Source of the DNA: Christensenellaceae bacterium
GTDB lineage: Bacteria > Bacillota > Clostridia > Christensenellales > DTU072
Length of the DNA stretch: 62,131 bases
Direction of reading: 5' to 3'
Assembly: GCA_031259085.1 (NCBI GenBank)
Contig: JAIRMA010000018.1
Span: 1-62,131 of the forward strand
The notes under the pieces are model-generated. The model saw nothing but the letters and a program-made list of their open reading frames with translations, made no database searches and was not told the origin of the DNA. The stretch's first letter is position 1, and every line of letters begins with the position of its first letter. The position numbers and the translations under genes were made by a program. Positions 17,933 to 27,577 of this stretch are shown here, one piece after another.

Positions 17933-19661
17933 CTTGATTTTTGAAAATACTTAAGTTTTAGGTAGGTAATATTGTGTTATAAAACCTGTTATTAGAAGTT
18001 TTTATAGCTAATAAAACACATGACTAAAAGCAATTCAAAATTAGCACGCAATTATTATATAATATTATTATAAAAATTGCAACACTTATCATTAGCAATT
18101 AAAGGGCACTGATTCATTTTGAAAATTAGTAGCTACAATTAGGCCCTGTTAAAAAATAGTCTGTACACCGTTATCATAGTAAATTTAATTTTATTAGTCA
18201 AAACCACGCAGCAAATTTGGATTTTAGCTTAGAATCTCCATTTAGGATTTTTTCGAATTTACAACGCAATATTAACATCATCGAAGACACCAAAGCTTAG
18301 TATGTTTTTTCCGTACTTGTTAACACGGATTTTCTTAATGGCGTTATATTAAAATTAATAATAAGCGTATGTTTATCTTTTAATCATGCATTTAAAGCTA
18401 ATTTGTCAATGAATATTTATAGCTAAAAAATTAAACAAAAAAGCGGAGAATACAATGGATGAAATAATTAATTTAATAGCTGAAACGTGTGCTAAGGACA
18501 TTGGGTATATCGAATTAGGTGCGTGTTTAGATTATTGAAACATCTAAGTTCAATATAGTTAAAGAATTAAGGAATGCAAGAAAAGCATCTGGCTTCAACT
18601 CTATTTTTGCGGTAAGCGGGATCTCTGCTCACTACTTACTACAGAGAATTTAAAAAGCAAATTGAGGAAGGCAAACATAAGCTCAAGGTCGCTACCATTT
18701 CCAGTCACAATATAAATCAGGTAGAAAATGATGATGATTTCGATAATGTGGGTGTGAAGATCTTTTTAGCACGTGATTTTTTAGGACGAGCAATTCTAGA
18801 TTATAATAAGTTAGAATTATATATGGCTTTGCTTAGAATTTTCGACATTATCCGCCACTCCATAAATATAGGTTATATTTTAAATTAATACCATTATGTT
18901 ATAACAAGGCATAAATAAAAGCTTCTATATTGATAAACAGAAATATTTATTTTACAATTGAATTTAAATATAGTAAAGTAACGCTTATTTTCATATGTAT
19001 GTGGAACAGTCAAGCATTTTCACCACCACTGTTACTTAAATAATTTTGTGATATGTGGCATATGAAATATTTAAAGTTTTAATATTCATATGCTCATTTT
19101 ATTTTGAGAATTATAGATGCACGAAGTCAAACGCATGGATGAAGCATTTCTGTCTTTTGTCACATAGAATACCATATCTTCTGATATCTCATATAATCTT
19201 TAGAATTTTTTACCGATTTATTATATGATATGTGTTGATGTATAATTGATTTGAAACGGTCAGTATATCTAGTAAGTTGTCACTTTTATACTGATCGAAT
19301 CAATCTACTTTGTTGGGGGACAACCCATGAAGGCCCAATACACAACAGCAACAACAATAAAACAAGCAGAGCATGAGAACTTAAATAAACCGATTTCCTC
19401 ACTAATAATAAATGAACATCCGCTGTTATAACTAGAGAACTAGTAGAAGTCTTATTCGACCTCCTGCATTACTCGTCCGAAATAGACAGCGCGACATTAG
19501 CGAGAGCGGATGGCAAAAGCATTAGGAAGTCCGCGCCGATGTCGGTGGCGAAAATGACGGCAAAAGGGAGGACACACGGTTGATGGAAGGAGTGACAAAG
19601 CAGTTAGCCGACTATTTCGGCAAATTAGAGAAGCTCGGCGATATGGCGGTTGAAGCGATAA
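17933..19661. other. Gene-poor stretch with gene fragments
   Basis: About 1.7 kb without an intact gene. At 18454 an ATG with GGAG upstream opens MDEIINLIAETCAKDIGYIE but stops within about 30 codons; a shifted frame continues FNIVKELRNARKASGFNS, probably one broken gene with an HTH-like look. Another short frame at 19327 reads MKAQYTTATTIKQAEHENLN and stops. From about 19480 the base composition becomes clearly more GC-rich, with broken frames such as LADYFGKLEKLGDMAVEAIK, leading into the KilA-N remnant. No RNA gene was found. Confidence 0.5.
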
Positions 19662-20384
19662 AGGAACAGGTGGACGCCGAAACGGACGCGGAATGCCGTT
19701 GAGCTCTTAGGCTTGTGGGAGGCTTTATACAATCCGAATTTCAATTCTATCGAATTCGATAGAATTGACCGAGAAGCCGGTCGAAACGGTTTTATCTTAA
19801 CACCAACACGTTGGATTGAAAGCGTGAATGCAATCGGTTGCGTTTCAAAACAAGGTCGCTATGCCGAAACGTTGGCGCACAAGGATATCGCTTTTAAATT
19901 CGCAAGTTGGCTGTCGGTCAAATTTGAATTATACCTTATAAAGGAATTCCAACGTCTGAAAACGGAGGAGCAACAGCAAATCGCTTGGACGGCAAAGCGC
20001 GATTTGGCAAAAGTGAATTATCCTATACACACCGACGCGATAAAAGAGAATCTTATCGTGCCGACTTTGACGCAAGCGCAAAAGGGCTATGTTTACGCGG
20101 ACGAAGCGGAACTTTTGAACGTCGCGATATTCGGCATTACATCAAAAGAGTGGCGCGCAGAGCATTCTGAAGGAGCAAAAAGGGGAGAGAACATCCATGA
20201 TTATGCTTCGGTCCAGCAGTTGTTGGTTTTATCAAATATGGAAAGCTATAACTCCATTATGATTAAAGACGGTTTGTCCTCTTCAAAAAGGTTGGAGCGG
20301 CTCAACGAAATGGCTCGGCAACAGCTTCAGGTTTTGTTGCAGGTGGACAATCGATTGTTACTGCCCAAATCGGATAAAAAATAG
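19662..20384 (+). pseudogene. KilA-N domain protein, N-terminally truncated
   Basis: The frame begins mid-domain with RTRNAVELLGLWEALYNPNF, the C-terminal half of a KilA-N fold, and continues with TPTRWIESVNAIGCVSKQGR, AHKDIAFKFASWLSVKFELY and a C-terminal domain ending at 20384. KilA-N proteins are phage- and mobile-element-borne DNA-binding proteins found widely in Bacteroidetes and Firmicutes. Here the N-terminal strand region is missing and an in-frame stop lies just upstream of 19662. Codon use and GC content are clearly higher than in all neighbouring genes, which marks recent transfer. A short product could still start at TTG 19713, but without a full KilA-N domain it is probably dead. 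Confidence 0.75.
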
Positions 20385-20410
20385 CAAGCACATATTATTC
20401 ACGGCGACAA

Positions 20411-20435
20411 AGCACTTCTTCGGAGGTGCTTTTTT
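20411..20435 (+). terminator. Intrinsic terminator of the KilA-N gene
   Basis: AGCACTTC and GAGGTGCT form an 8-bp stem (one G-U pair) closed by a TTCG tetraloop and followed by TTTTT, 27 bases after the KilA-N stop codon. It is the clearest U-tract terminator outside the ilv leader. Confidence 0.85.
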
Positions 20436-20571
20436 GTTGCCTTAAATATGCCAATACATTTTAAGATGTTTTTGTAAATTTGATGCGCTGACCATACAGC
20501 AATTAAAATTCATATAGGTTGCTATTTCGAATATCTTTGTTCCCAGGGCTTATCATATTAATACGAAAAAT

Positions 20572-22509
20572 TTACCCCCTGCACAACTTTTCCTGTATTT
20601 CGTTGTTGAGTTTTGATATAAACTCATCTAGACTAAGCGTACCTAAATCACCTGCAGATCGCGATCTTACTGATACTGTTTTCTCGGTTTTTTCTTTGTC
20701 GCCAAGTATCAACATATAAGGAATTTTTTCTAGTTGTCCTTCTCTTATTTTATAGCCAATTTTTTCGCATCTTGTATCAATTTTAACTCTAAATCCTGCT
20801 TTCTTTAATATATTAGCAACATCTATGGTATACTCGGCTGTTCTATCTGTTAAACTCATCACTAAAACCTGATCAGGGGCAAACCACAACGGCATTGCGC
20901 CTTTGTATTTTTCAATGAGTAATGCCATAGTACGTTCATAACAGCCCAATGACGTCCTATGAATAATATACGGTCTTGCTTTGTCCCCATTTTCATCAAT
21001 ATATGACATGTCAAATCGCTCAGACAAAAACATGTCTATTTGAATAGTTATTATAGTATCTTCCTTACCATGCACGTTTTTAATTTGAATATCCAGCTTT
21101 GGCCCATAAAAAGCAGCGTCTCCTATGCCCTCTATATATTTCAATCCTATGTTATCAAGAATCTTTTTCATTTCACTTTCAGCATGAGACCAGGCGACGG
21201 GATCATTTATATACTTTGATTTATCGTTTTCATCCCATCGTGAAAATCTAAATGAAACATCCTCTAAAAGACCCAGACATTTAAGCATGTATGATGCTAG
21301 ATCTAGACAACCTTTAAACTCAGATTCCATCTGCGTTGGCATACAAATTATATGCCCTTCACTAATTGTAAATTGCCTTACTCTTATAAGCCCATGCATT
21401 TCACCACTGGATTCATTCCTGAAAAGTGTAGAAGTTTCGCCATATCGTATGGGCAAATCTCTATACGATTTAAGCCCGTTGTTATATATAGTATATTGAA
21501 ATGGGCAAGTCATTGGACGAAGTGCAAATACCTCTTGATCTTTTTTGGGATCCCCTATTACAAACATACCATCTTTATAATGTTCCCAATGTCCAGATAT
21601 CTTATACAACTTACTTTTCGCCATAAATGGTGTCTTTGTTAAGACATAGCCCCGTCGTTCTTCTTCATCTTCTACAAATCTATTTAAGATCTTAAATAGT
21701 TTTGCCCCTTTTGGCATCAATAGAGGTAGTCCTTGGCCGATGCATTCATCAGTCATGAAATATCCAAGCTCACGCCCCAGCTTGTTATGATCTCTCATCT
21801 TAGCTTCGGCTAATTGAACAAGGTATGCTTCTAAATCAGCTTTTTTTTCGAAGGCCGTACCATATATTCGTGTTAACATCTTGTTTTGTTCGTCACCACG
21901 CCAATATGCTCCAGTGAGGGACGTTAACTTGATTGCCTTTATATAACCAGTACTAGGCACATGTGGCCCACGACAAAGATCAACAAAATCACCTTGCCTA
22001 TACATTGAAATTTCTGCATCATCAGGTAATTCGTTTATAAGCTCTATTTTATATGTTTCTTGATATTCAAAGAAAAATTTTAAGACTTCTTTTCTCGTTT
22101 TTATCTCTCTGACAATTGGTATATCTTCTTTGATTATCTTGATCATTTCTTTCTCAATCATAGCCAAGTCATCTTGCGATATATTGGTTTTGAAATCAAA
22201 ATCATAATAAAATCCGTTTTCTATAGCAGGACCAATTGCAACTCTGACCGTAGGAAAAATCCGTTTTACTGCTTGTGCTAATATATGTGCAGCACTATGT
22301 CTATATATTTTTTTACCTTCATCAGTCTTAAATGTGATAAATTCTACTTCTGCATCTTTATATAATGTTGTATTGAGGTCCACTAAAACAGAATCCACTT
22401 TTGCTGCTAATACATTTCTCGAAAAACTGTCACCAATGCTTTTAGCGATGGACTTTAAAGATGACCCGTCTTGAAATTCTATAGTATTGTCTCTTAATTT
22501 AATGTTCAT
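20572..22509 (-). CDS. thrS: Threonyl-tRNA synthetase
   Basis: A full-length 645-residue class II synthetase that attaches threonine to tRNA-Thr. An N-terminal TGS domain (1-60) is followed by the editing domain with YRHSAAHILAQAVK and YRQGDFVDLCRGPHVPSTG. The catalytic core has motif 2 FRNESSGEMHGLIRVRQF, the zinc ligand Cys in RPMTCPFQY and motif 3 HRTSLGCYERTMALLIEKY. An anticodon-binding domain closes the protein. It starts 11 bases after the lipoprotein gene and is presumably co-transcribed with it. Unlike many Firmicute thrS genes, I see no T-box leader directly upstream. Confidence 0.97.
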   Translation of the reverse strand: MNIKLRDNTIEFQDGSSLKSIAKSIGDSFSRNVLAAKVDSVLVDLNTTLYKDAEVEFITFKTDEGKKIYRHSAAHILAQAVKRIFPTVRVAIGPAIENGFYYDFDFKTNISQDDLAMIEKEMIKIIKEDIPIVREIKTRKEVLKFFFEYQETYKIELINELPDDAEISMYRQGDFVDLCRGPHVPSTGYIKAIKLTSLTGAYWRGDEQNKMLTRIYGTAFEKKADLEAYLVQLAEAKMRDHNKLGRELGYFMTDECIGQGLPLLMPKGAKLFKILNRFVEDEEERRGYVLTKTPFMAKSKLYKISGHWEHYKDGMFVIGDPKKDQEVFALRPMTCPFQYTIYNNGLKSYRDLPIRYGETSTLFRNESSGEMHGLIRVRQFTISEGHIICMPTQMESEFKGCLDLASYMLKCLGLLEDVSFRFSRWDENDKSKYINDPVAWSHAESEMKKILDNIGLKYIEGIGDAAFYGPKLDIQIKNVHGKEDTIITIQIDMFLSERFDMSYIDENGDKARPYIIHRTSLGCYERTMALLIEKYKGAMPLWFAPDQVLVMSLTDRTAEYTIDVANILKKAGFRVKIDTRCEKIGYKIREGQLEKIPYMLILGDKEKTEKTVSVRSRSAGDLGTLSLDEFISKLNNEIQEKLCRG

Positions 22510-22520
22510 ATTTTTTTTTC

Positions 22521-24146
22521 CTATATTTCTAGCGATTCTTCTATGGGGTCGCGCTCTTTTTCTGTACCTATTTCATTCCATAATTTTTTTGTATCAGTAC
22601 TGCCTGGGTTCTTTTCACTATAAATTTTCCCTACTACTTTATCAGAATAGTAATATACATCCGTCCCAATAATTGGCGCATCTTTAGTATCAACGCTCAC
22701 AGGCTCATCGTTTTCTGTTGTAACTTCTATTGATGAAGATACATTAGAAACTACTCCTTGATATGCTAAAAAATCTACGGTGACGTTTTCAATTCGAGAC
22801 TTACCATATATTCTTCCTATTGCTCCAGCAAAATCAACTAACATATATGATGTGTATGCACCATTTATGAATAGCTGATAATAACCTGTAGCATCAGTTT
22901 TAATGTCATTTATCACAAACCCATAGTTGCCGCGATTCCCAACATCTGCTTGTGAAATACTAGAATTGCTCAATGTTCCAGCAATTCCACCAGCAAAGGC
23001 CTGTGCTGTGCTCGAGACATTTGAATATATATCACCATTATAAGATATTATAGATAAGGTAGAGTCATTGTTAACGTATCCTGCTATGCCACCAAAGCTC
23101 TTCGCTGTATTTGTTTCGCCAGTAGGTTTAACTTGAATTGTGATTTCAACATCAACATTATTTACAATACAGTTATCTATTAAGCCAAATGCACCACCAG
23201 CATAGGTATGATTGCTACCATTTACAGTAAGCATCTTTGAATCTGTACCACTATACTCAACTTTAAAATTCAGCATATCAGAATTATATATCATTCCTAT
23301 TATACCACCAGCATAAACATTTAAGCCCGTGACATCAATTTTAGATTGACTGTTTATGTCCTTAATACGATTTCGAATTGAATTAGTCGTGGATATATCA
23401 GGCGTTCTTAAATAACCTGCCAGTGCCCCAGCAAATATTTTATTAAACCCATTGTTTTGAGTATAATCGATCTTCCACTCTTCATCAATTAAAATGTCAA
23501 TGTTAAGATCAATATCTTCGATCAAGAACCCGCCTATCCCATATCCTAAAATCCCCCCAGCGAAAATTTCCTTGTCTATTAATAGTTCAGTCCCTCCTGG
23601 AATTTCATGTGTTTCTATTGCAGCTAGTGGTCTAATCTCCCCAGATACGTCAATAGATTCTAATATAACTTCTCCAAATGCATATCCAGCAAGTCCGCCT
23701 ACATAAGTCATCTTTTCTGCTGTTTCAATGTCATATTTGACTTCCAGCTTTAGGTTTTTAATAGTTGCCCCGTAAATGTATCCAAACAAACCAAAATATT
23801 TAAGTCCAGAAGTGACACCTGTTTCTGCTTCTATTGTTATTTTCTTACCTCTACCATCAAATGTCCCTCTAAATGAATTATCAATATCACTTCCTAATGG
23901 TTGCCAAGCATCCTCTAGGCTTACAGTAATATCGTTTTTTAATACAAAAAGCGCCTCATCATAATCTTCGCCTAACTTATCACTTATACTTCTTAAATCG
24001 GATAAGTTAGTTATGGGAACTTCGATCGATCCCTTATGCGTAGAAATGTCTTTTTCACATGCAAATAAGGTTATTGAAATTATCAACAAAAGCAGTGTCG
24101 CTAACAAAAATATATTAATTTTTTTTCTTTTATCATTTGATTTCAT
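22521..24146 (-). CDS. Lipoprotein with GLUG-type repeats
   Basis: The 541-residue protein begins with a lipoprotein signal peptide: a lysine-rich start, a hydrophobic stretch and the lipobox LFAC with Cys30 as the lipidated residue. The mature part repeats glycine-rich units such as FGLFGYIYGATIKNL, YVGGLAGYAFG, AGGILGYGIGG, AGALAGYLR and AGGIAGTLSNSSIS, which is the GLUG beta-helix pattern of secreted Clostridial proteins. An initial TNLSDLRSISDKLGEDYD segment precedes DAWQPLGSDIDNSFRGTFDG, typical of this class. It is probably a surface-exposed solenoid; binding partner unknown. It is oddly placed just upstream of thrS. Confidence 0.72.
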   Translation of the reverse strand: MKSNDKRKKINIFLLATLLLLIISITLFACEKDISTHKGSIEVPITNLSDLRSISDKLGEDYDEALFVLKNDITVSLEDAWQPLGSDIDNSFRGTFDGRGKKITIEAETGVTSGLKYFGLFGYIYGATIKNLKLEVKYDIETAEKMTYVGGLAGYAFGEVILESIDVSGEIRPLAAIETHEIPGGTELLIDKEIFAGGILGYGIGGFLIEDIDLNIDILIDEEWKIDYTQNNGFNKIFAGALAGYLRTPDISTTNSIRNRIKDINSQSKIDVTGLNVYAGGIIGMIYNSDMLNFKVEYSGTDSKMLTVNGSNHTYAGGAFGLIDNCIVNNVDVEITIQVKPTGETNTAKSFGGIAGYVNNDSTLSIISYNGDIYSNVSSTAQAFAGGIAGTLSNSSISQADVGNRGNYGFVINDIKTDATGYYQLFINGAYTSYMLVDFAGAIGRIYGKSRIENVTVDFLAYQGVVSNVSSSIEVTTENDEPVSVDTKDAPIIGTDVYYYSDKVVGKIYSEKNPGSTDTKKLWNEIGTEKERDPIEESLEI

Positions 24147-24269
24147 TTGACACCTACATTAAATTTTTATCAAATTGTATGTCCTTTAGTTTTTTTTTTG
24201 CAATATTGCAAGTATTATAAAAATTGTTTTGCGTTTTTACCTTTAGAATATGATTTCGTCTTTATTAAA

Positions 24270-25178
24270 TTAAGTAAGACAACTGTTAATAAACTCTAAA
24301 AAATCAGTATATACCTCATTACGATTAATCTCGTTTAAAATTTCATGCCGCGCTCCGTCGTAGATTTTAAGAATAACTTTTTCAAGCTTATTAATGTTTT
24401 TATATCTGTCATTAAGTTTTTTTGCTAATAGACTTTTTTTCGATACAGGATCATCACTGCCCACTGCAATCAATATTGGTAAATCACAGCGAATATTATC
24501 TTTATCTTTTCCATGCGTAGACAAGAGCCCTCTAAAAAAAGACTTGTAAAAGCCCAGTGACATCTCGTATCCACAGTAATCATCTTCGATGTATTTTGTA
24601 ACCTGATCCTTGTCTCGAGATAGCCACGAAAACTCCAAAGAATCATTTTTGAATTGTTTGTTATACGCACCAAAACTTAAATTGTTTATAAAATATGCAA
24701 TCTTGTCAGGACCAAATAACAGTGTTTGTAAATCTGCGATCTTTCTAGCAAACGATATTAATGGGGAGATCATATAAGCTGTGCCAGATAATATACATCC
24801 TTTTATGTCTTGAGAATAGATTTCCAAGAACCGTTGACTTAAAAAGCTACCGTAACTATGCCCCAATAAAACTATGTTTTCAGAGTATTGTTGTTTAGCT
24901 AAGTCAACAAGATCCTTTATGTCCCTCACCGTCTGAAAGAACGAATCACCTTCTACTATCCCTTTTGCACCAGCAAAATTATTTTTGTGTCCGCGATGAT
25001 CATCAGCCATTACTACATAACCGTTTGCATTCAAGAATACTGCAAAATCGTTATATCTTTCTGCATGTTCTGCCATACCATGACTAATAACTACACACCC
25101 TTTAACGTTATCAACATCATCCCATAAACAAACATGTATCTTCTTTCTGTCAAAAGAATCCATAAAAAATGTTTTCAC
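24270..25178 (-). CDS. Alpha/beta hydrolase, monoacylglycerol lipase/lysophospholipase type
   Basis: A 302-residue serine hydrolase of the Hydrolase_4 type. It has the oxyanion segment SHGMAEHAERY (32-42), the nucleophile elbow GHSYGS (Ser108), an acidic residue in VGSDDPVS (242-243) and the catalytic His in YDGARHEILNEI (His278). These are the features of bacterial monoglyceride lipases and lysophospholipases. No signal peptide is present, so it acts in the cytosol or at the inner membrane face. Substrate is not determinable. It is on its own between the lipoprotein gene and the divergent ilv operon. Confidence 0.85.
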   Translation of the reverse strand: MKTFFMDSFDRKKIHVCLWDDVDNVKGCVVISHGMAEHAERYNDFAVFLNANGYVVMADDHRGHKNNFAGAKGIVEGDSFFQTVRDIKDLVDLAKQQYSENIVLLGHSYGSFLSQRFLEIYSQDIKGCILSGTAYMISPLISFARKIADLQTLLFGPDKIAYFINNLSFGAYNKQFKNDSLEFSWLSRDKDQVTKYIEDDYCGYEMSLGFYKSFFRGLLSTHGKDKDNIRCDLPILIAVGSDDPVSKKSLLAKKLNDRYKNINKLEKVILKIYDGARHEILNEINRNEVYTDFLEFINSCLT

Positions 25179-25655
25179 TAATGCTTTTGCTCCTTTCGTT
25201 CAACTTAAACAGCACGTAAATGATTAAATACATATTTGCAATATTTTATCATAATCATACTTATTTATTATACCATATATAGTTAAGACAATCAAGTAAT
25301 GTGTGATATCTAATTAACTGAGGACAGTGAGTTAAGACTAGCTGTACCATCGCATTATTTAATTTCTGTCTAAAATTTTGATATGTCAACATAGCAAAAT
25401 ACTTATGATGTATACTTTTGGCCTCTATGAATGGTCATATTTTTCTTTTTTTTAGATAACACAGATCTTTTAAAGATCTCTCTATGCATTTAAAACAATT
25501 CTGGGTTTTTCAATAACTGTTTATATTTTAATGCTATAATATATTTTAATGCAAACTATAAATGTAATACAATGAAAAATGCGTGCTAGAACTGTTTATT
25601 TTTGACTTGACTCCATAATTACTTTATTTTTACTTCTTTTATTCAATGATATTTG
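25179..25655. other. Divergent intergenic region, nothing recognised
   Basis: Very AT-rich DNA between the hydrolase gene and the ilv promoter. It must contain the minus-strand promoter of the hydrolase, but I see no box pair good enough to name. No open frame or RNA motif stands out. Confidence 0.4.
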
Positions 25656-25684
25656 TTGACCTTTTTGTAAATTGAATGTATAAT
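25656..25684 (+). promoter_or_regulatory. Promoter of the ilv leader and operon
   Basis: TTGACC (25656-25661), a 17-base spacer and a perfect TATAAT (25679-25684). Transcription would start near 25691, about 20 bases before the leader-peptide ATG. Confidence 0.8.
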
Positions 25685-25710
25685 GAATTATAAAATAAAT
25701 AGGAAATAGC

Positions 25711-25812
25711 ATGTTCGAATTGTATTTTTATTCAATCGTTATATTACTCGTAATAGTTCTAATTCTTGTCGTCATAGACAAGGATCAGTACTTAATGCCT
25801 AAAGCGATTTGA
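25711..25812 (+). CDS. ilv leader peptide with 14 consecutive Ile/Leu/Val residues
   Basis: A 33-residue open frame, MFELYFYS then IVILLVIVLILVVI then DKDQYLMPKAI, sits between the ilv promoter and the ilv terminator. Residues 9-22 (codons 25735-25776) are all branched-chain: five Ile, five Val, four Leu. AGGAAA lies just before the ATG. The end of the frame (25792-25801) is also the first strand of the antiterminator hairpin. This is the architecture of a translation-sensing attenuator: scarcity of charged Ile-, Leu- or Val-tRNA stalls the ribosome in the run. A small membrane peptide is the alternative, because the run is also hydrophobic, but the coupled hairpins argue for a leader. Confidence 0.85.
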   Translation: MFELYFYSIVILLVIVLILVVIDKDQYLMPKAI

Positions 25813-25871
25813 TAAAATTAATATTATTTGATTTACCAAAGGCTCCTAGGCATTAACCTAGGAGCCTTTTT
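25792..25871 (+). promoter_or_regulatory. ilv attenuator: mutually exclusive antiterminator and terminator hairpins
   Basis: The terminator is a perfect 12-bp stem, AAGGCTCCTAGG (25839-25850) with CCTAGGAGCCTT (25857-25868), loop CATTAA, then a T run to 25871. The alternative pairing is a perfect 10-bp match between TTAATGCCTA (25792-25801) and TAGGCATTAA (25847-25856), which uses the end of the terminator's left arm and its loop. A ribosome stalled on codons 9-22 leaves 25792-25801 free, so the antiterminator forms and the ilv genes are read. A ribosome that reaches the stop codon at 25810-25812 covers that strand and the terminator forms. Both pairings are seen directly; the mechanism is inferred from classical amino-acid operon leaders. 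Confidence 0.88.
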
Positions 25872-25907
25872 AATATATTATAACCAAAAACTTTTTATGG
25901 AGTTAGA

Positions 25908-27566
25908 ATGAAATTAACAGGGGCTGAAATATTAATACGTGAATTGATAGCATTAGGGGCTAATAAAGTCTTTGGATATCCAGGCGGTAGCGTTTTGGAT
26001 ATCTATGACATGCTATATAAGAATGCTACTAAAATAACTCACTATATTACAGCTCATGAGCAAGGTGCAGTACATGCAGCAGATGGCTATGCTAGATACT
26101 CAGGAAAACCTGGAGTTGTTATTGCGACGTCTGGGCCTGGATCTACGAATTTAGTAACTGGAATTGCAACAGCATTCTTAGATAGTGTCCCGCTAATTAC
26201 AATAACAGGCAATGTTCCTACCGCTTTAATTGGAAAGGATTCTTTTCAGGAAGTAAATATAGTTGGTATCACAATGCCAATCATAAAACATAGTTATTCA
26301 TTAAGATCTGCGTGCGATATTCAGCGCGTAGTCCGAGAAGCTTTTTATATTGCCACTTCAGATAGACCAGGGCCTGTGCTAATTGACATTCCAAAAGATG
26401 TACAACAGGAATTAGCCGATTATAACCAAAATTTTGAATATAGCATGCCCGCAAAAACAATTAAAATAGATTTGCACAATGCTATCAGCTTATTATTAAA
26501 ATCTAAACGACCTTATATATATGCAGGCGGTGGCGTCCTAATTTCAGGAGCAACCGCAACCTTATTAAAATTTGCTGAAAAAATTAGTGCCCCTGTTTCT
26601 TCTAGTTTAATGGGAGTTACTGCAATACCATACGATCATGATTTGGCATTAGGCATGGCGGGAATGCATGGTAGATACGCAGCAACTAAAGCATTGTATG
26701 ATTGTGATTTACTAATAGCAATTGGGGTTAGGTTTTCTGACAGAGCTACAGGTAATAAAGATAAATTCTTAAGACAATGTAAAGTATTACAAATTGATAT
26801 TGATAGAGCAGAAATTAACAAAAACATTCTAGTTGATGAATTCCTAATAGGTGATGTCAAAGAAATACTGGACTCGATTTTAGAGTTGTTACCAGAAAAC
26901 AAAAACAAATCCTGGCTTAATCATATTACTAAACTTAAAAATAGTCATGAAAATCTATTATGGACTTCAAATAATAGCCTGACACCAAAATCAATAATTG
27001 AATCAGTCCGCTCTGTGTTAGGTGAAACACCTGTATCTACCGATGTCGGCCAACATCAGATGTGGACCGCACAATACTATGGCTTTACAAAACCACGTTC
27101 ATTTCTTACTAGCGGTGGATTGGGAACAATGGGATTTGGATTCGGAGCTGCAATCGGGGCTTGTGTTGCATCAAACAATCAACGTGTTGTGTTAATTACA
27201 AGTGATGGTAGTTTTCACATGAATTTGAATGAGCTCGCAACTGCCGTGACCTACAATATGCCATTAACAATAATCCTTTTAGATAACAATGCATTGGGTA
27301 TGGTAAGACAATGGCAAACTATGTTTTATGAAAAACGCTATTCCCAAACCGCACTAGATCGAAAAACTAATTATGTTCTATTAGCGGAATCCTTTGGAGC
27401 CGTTGGCTTTAAAGTGATGAATGTACATGAATTGACGGTTGCATTAACCAAAACTAATAAAATTACTGACAAACCTGTCTTGATACATTGTCTTATTAAT
27501 CAAGATGAAAATGTTTTTCCAATGATACCTCCAAATGGTACAATTAATGATATAATTATAAGGTAG
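25908..27566 (+). CDS. ilvB: Acetolactate synthase, large (catalytic) subunit
   Basis: A thiamine-diphosphate and FAD enzyme that makes acetolactate or acetohydroxybutyrate, the first common step of valine and isoleucine synthesis. The 552-residue protein shows GYPGGSVLDIYDML, the catalytic Glu51 in AHEQGAVHAADGYAR, and the diphosphate/metal motif TSDGSFHMNLNELATA. A GGAG Shine-Dalgarno precedes the ATG. It is the first gene after the attenuator and is followed 11 bases later by the regulatory subunit gene. Confidence 0.96.
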   Translation: MKLTGAEILIRELIALGANKVFGYPGGSVLDIYDMLYKNATKITHYITAHEQGAVHAADGYARYSGKPGVVIATSGPGSTNLVTGIATAFLDSVPLITITGNVPTALIGKDSFQEVNIVGITMPIIKHSYSLRSACDIQRVVREAFYIATSDRPGPVLIDIPKDVQQELADYNQNFEYSMPAKTIKIDLHNAISLLLKSKRPYIYAGGGVLISGATATLLKFAEKISAPVSSSLMGVTAIPYDHDLALGMAGMHGRYAATKALYDCDLLIAIGVRFSDRATGNKDKFLRQCKVLQIDIDRAEINKNILVDEFLIGDVKEILDSILELLPENKNKSWLNHITKLKNSHENLLWTSNNSLTPKSIIESVRSVLGETPVSTDVGQHQMWTAQYYGFTKPRSFLTSGGLGTMGFGFGAAIGACVASNNQRVVLITSDGSFHMNLNELATAVTYNMPLTIILLDNNALGMVRQWQTMFYEKRYSQTALDRKTNYVLLAESFGAVGFKVMNVHELTVALTKTNKITDKPVLIHCLINQDENVFPMIPPNGTINDIIIR

Positions 27567-27577
27567 TAGAAAATATT

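Noticed and set aside
18142-18170. GGCCCTGTTAAAAAATAGTCTGTACACC, looking like an insertion-sequence end
   Set aside because: No matching inverted end and no transposase frame lie within reach; the nearby minus-strand open stretch (AIKKIRVNKYGKNILSFGVF) is too short to assign.
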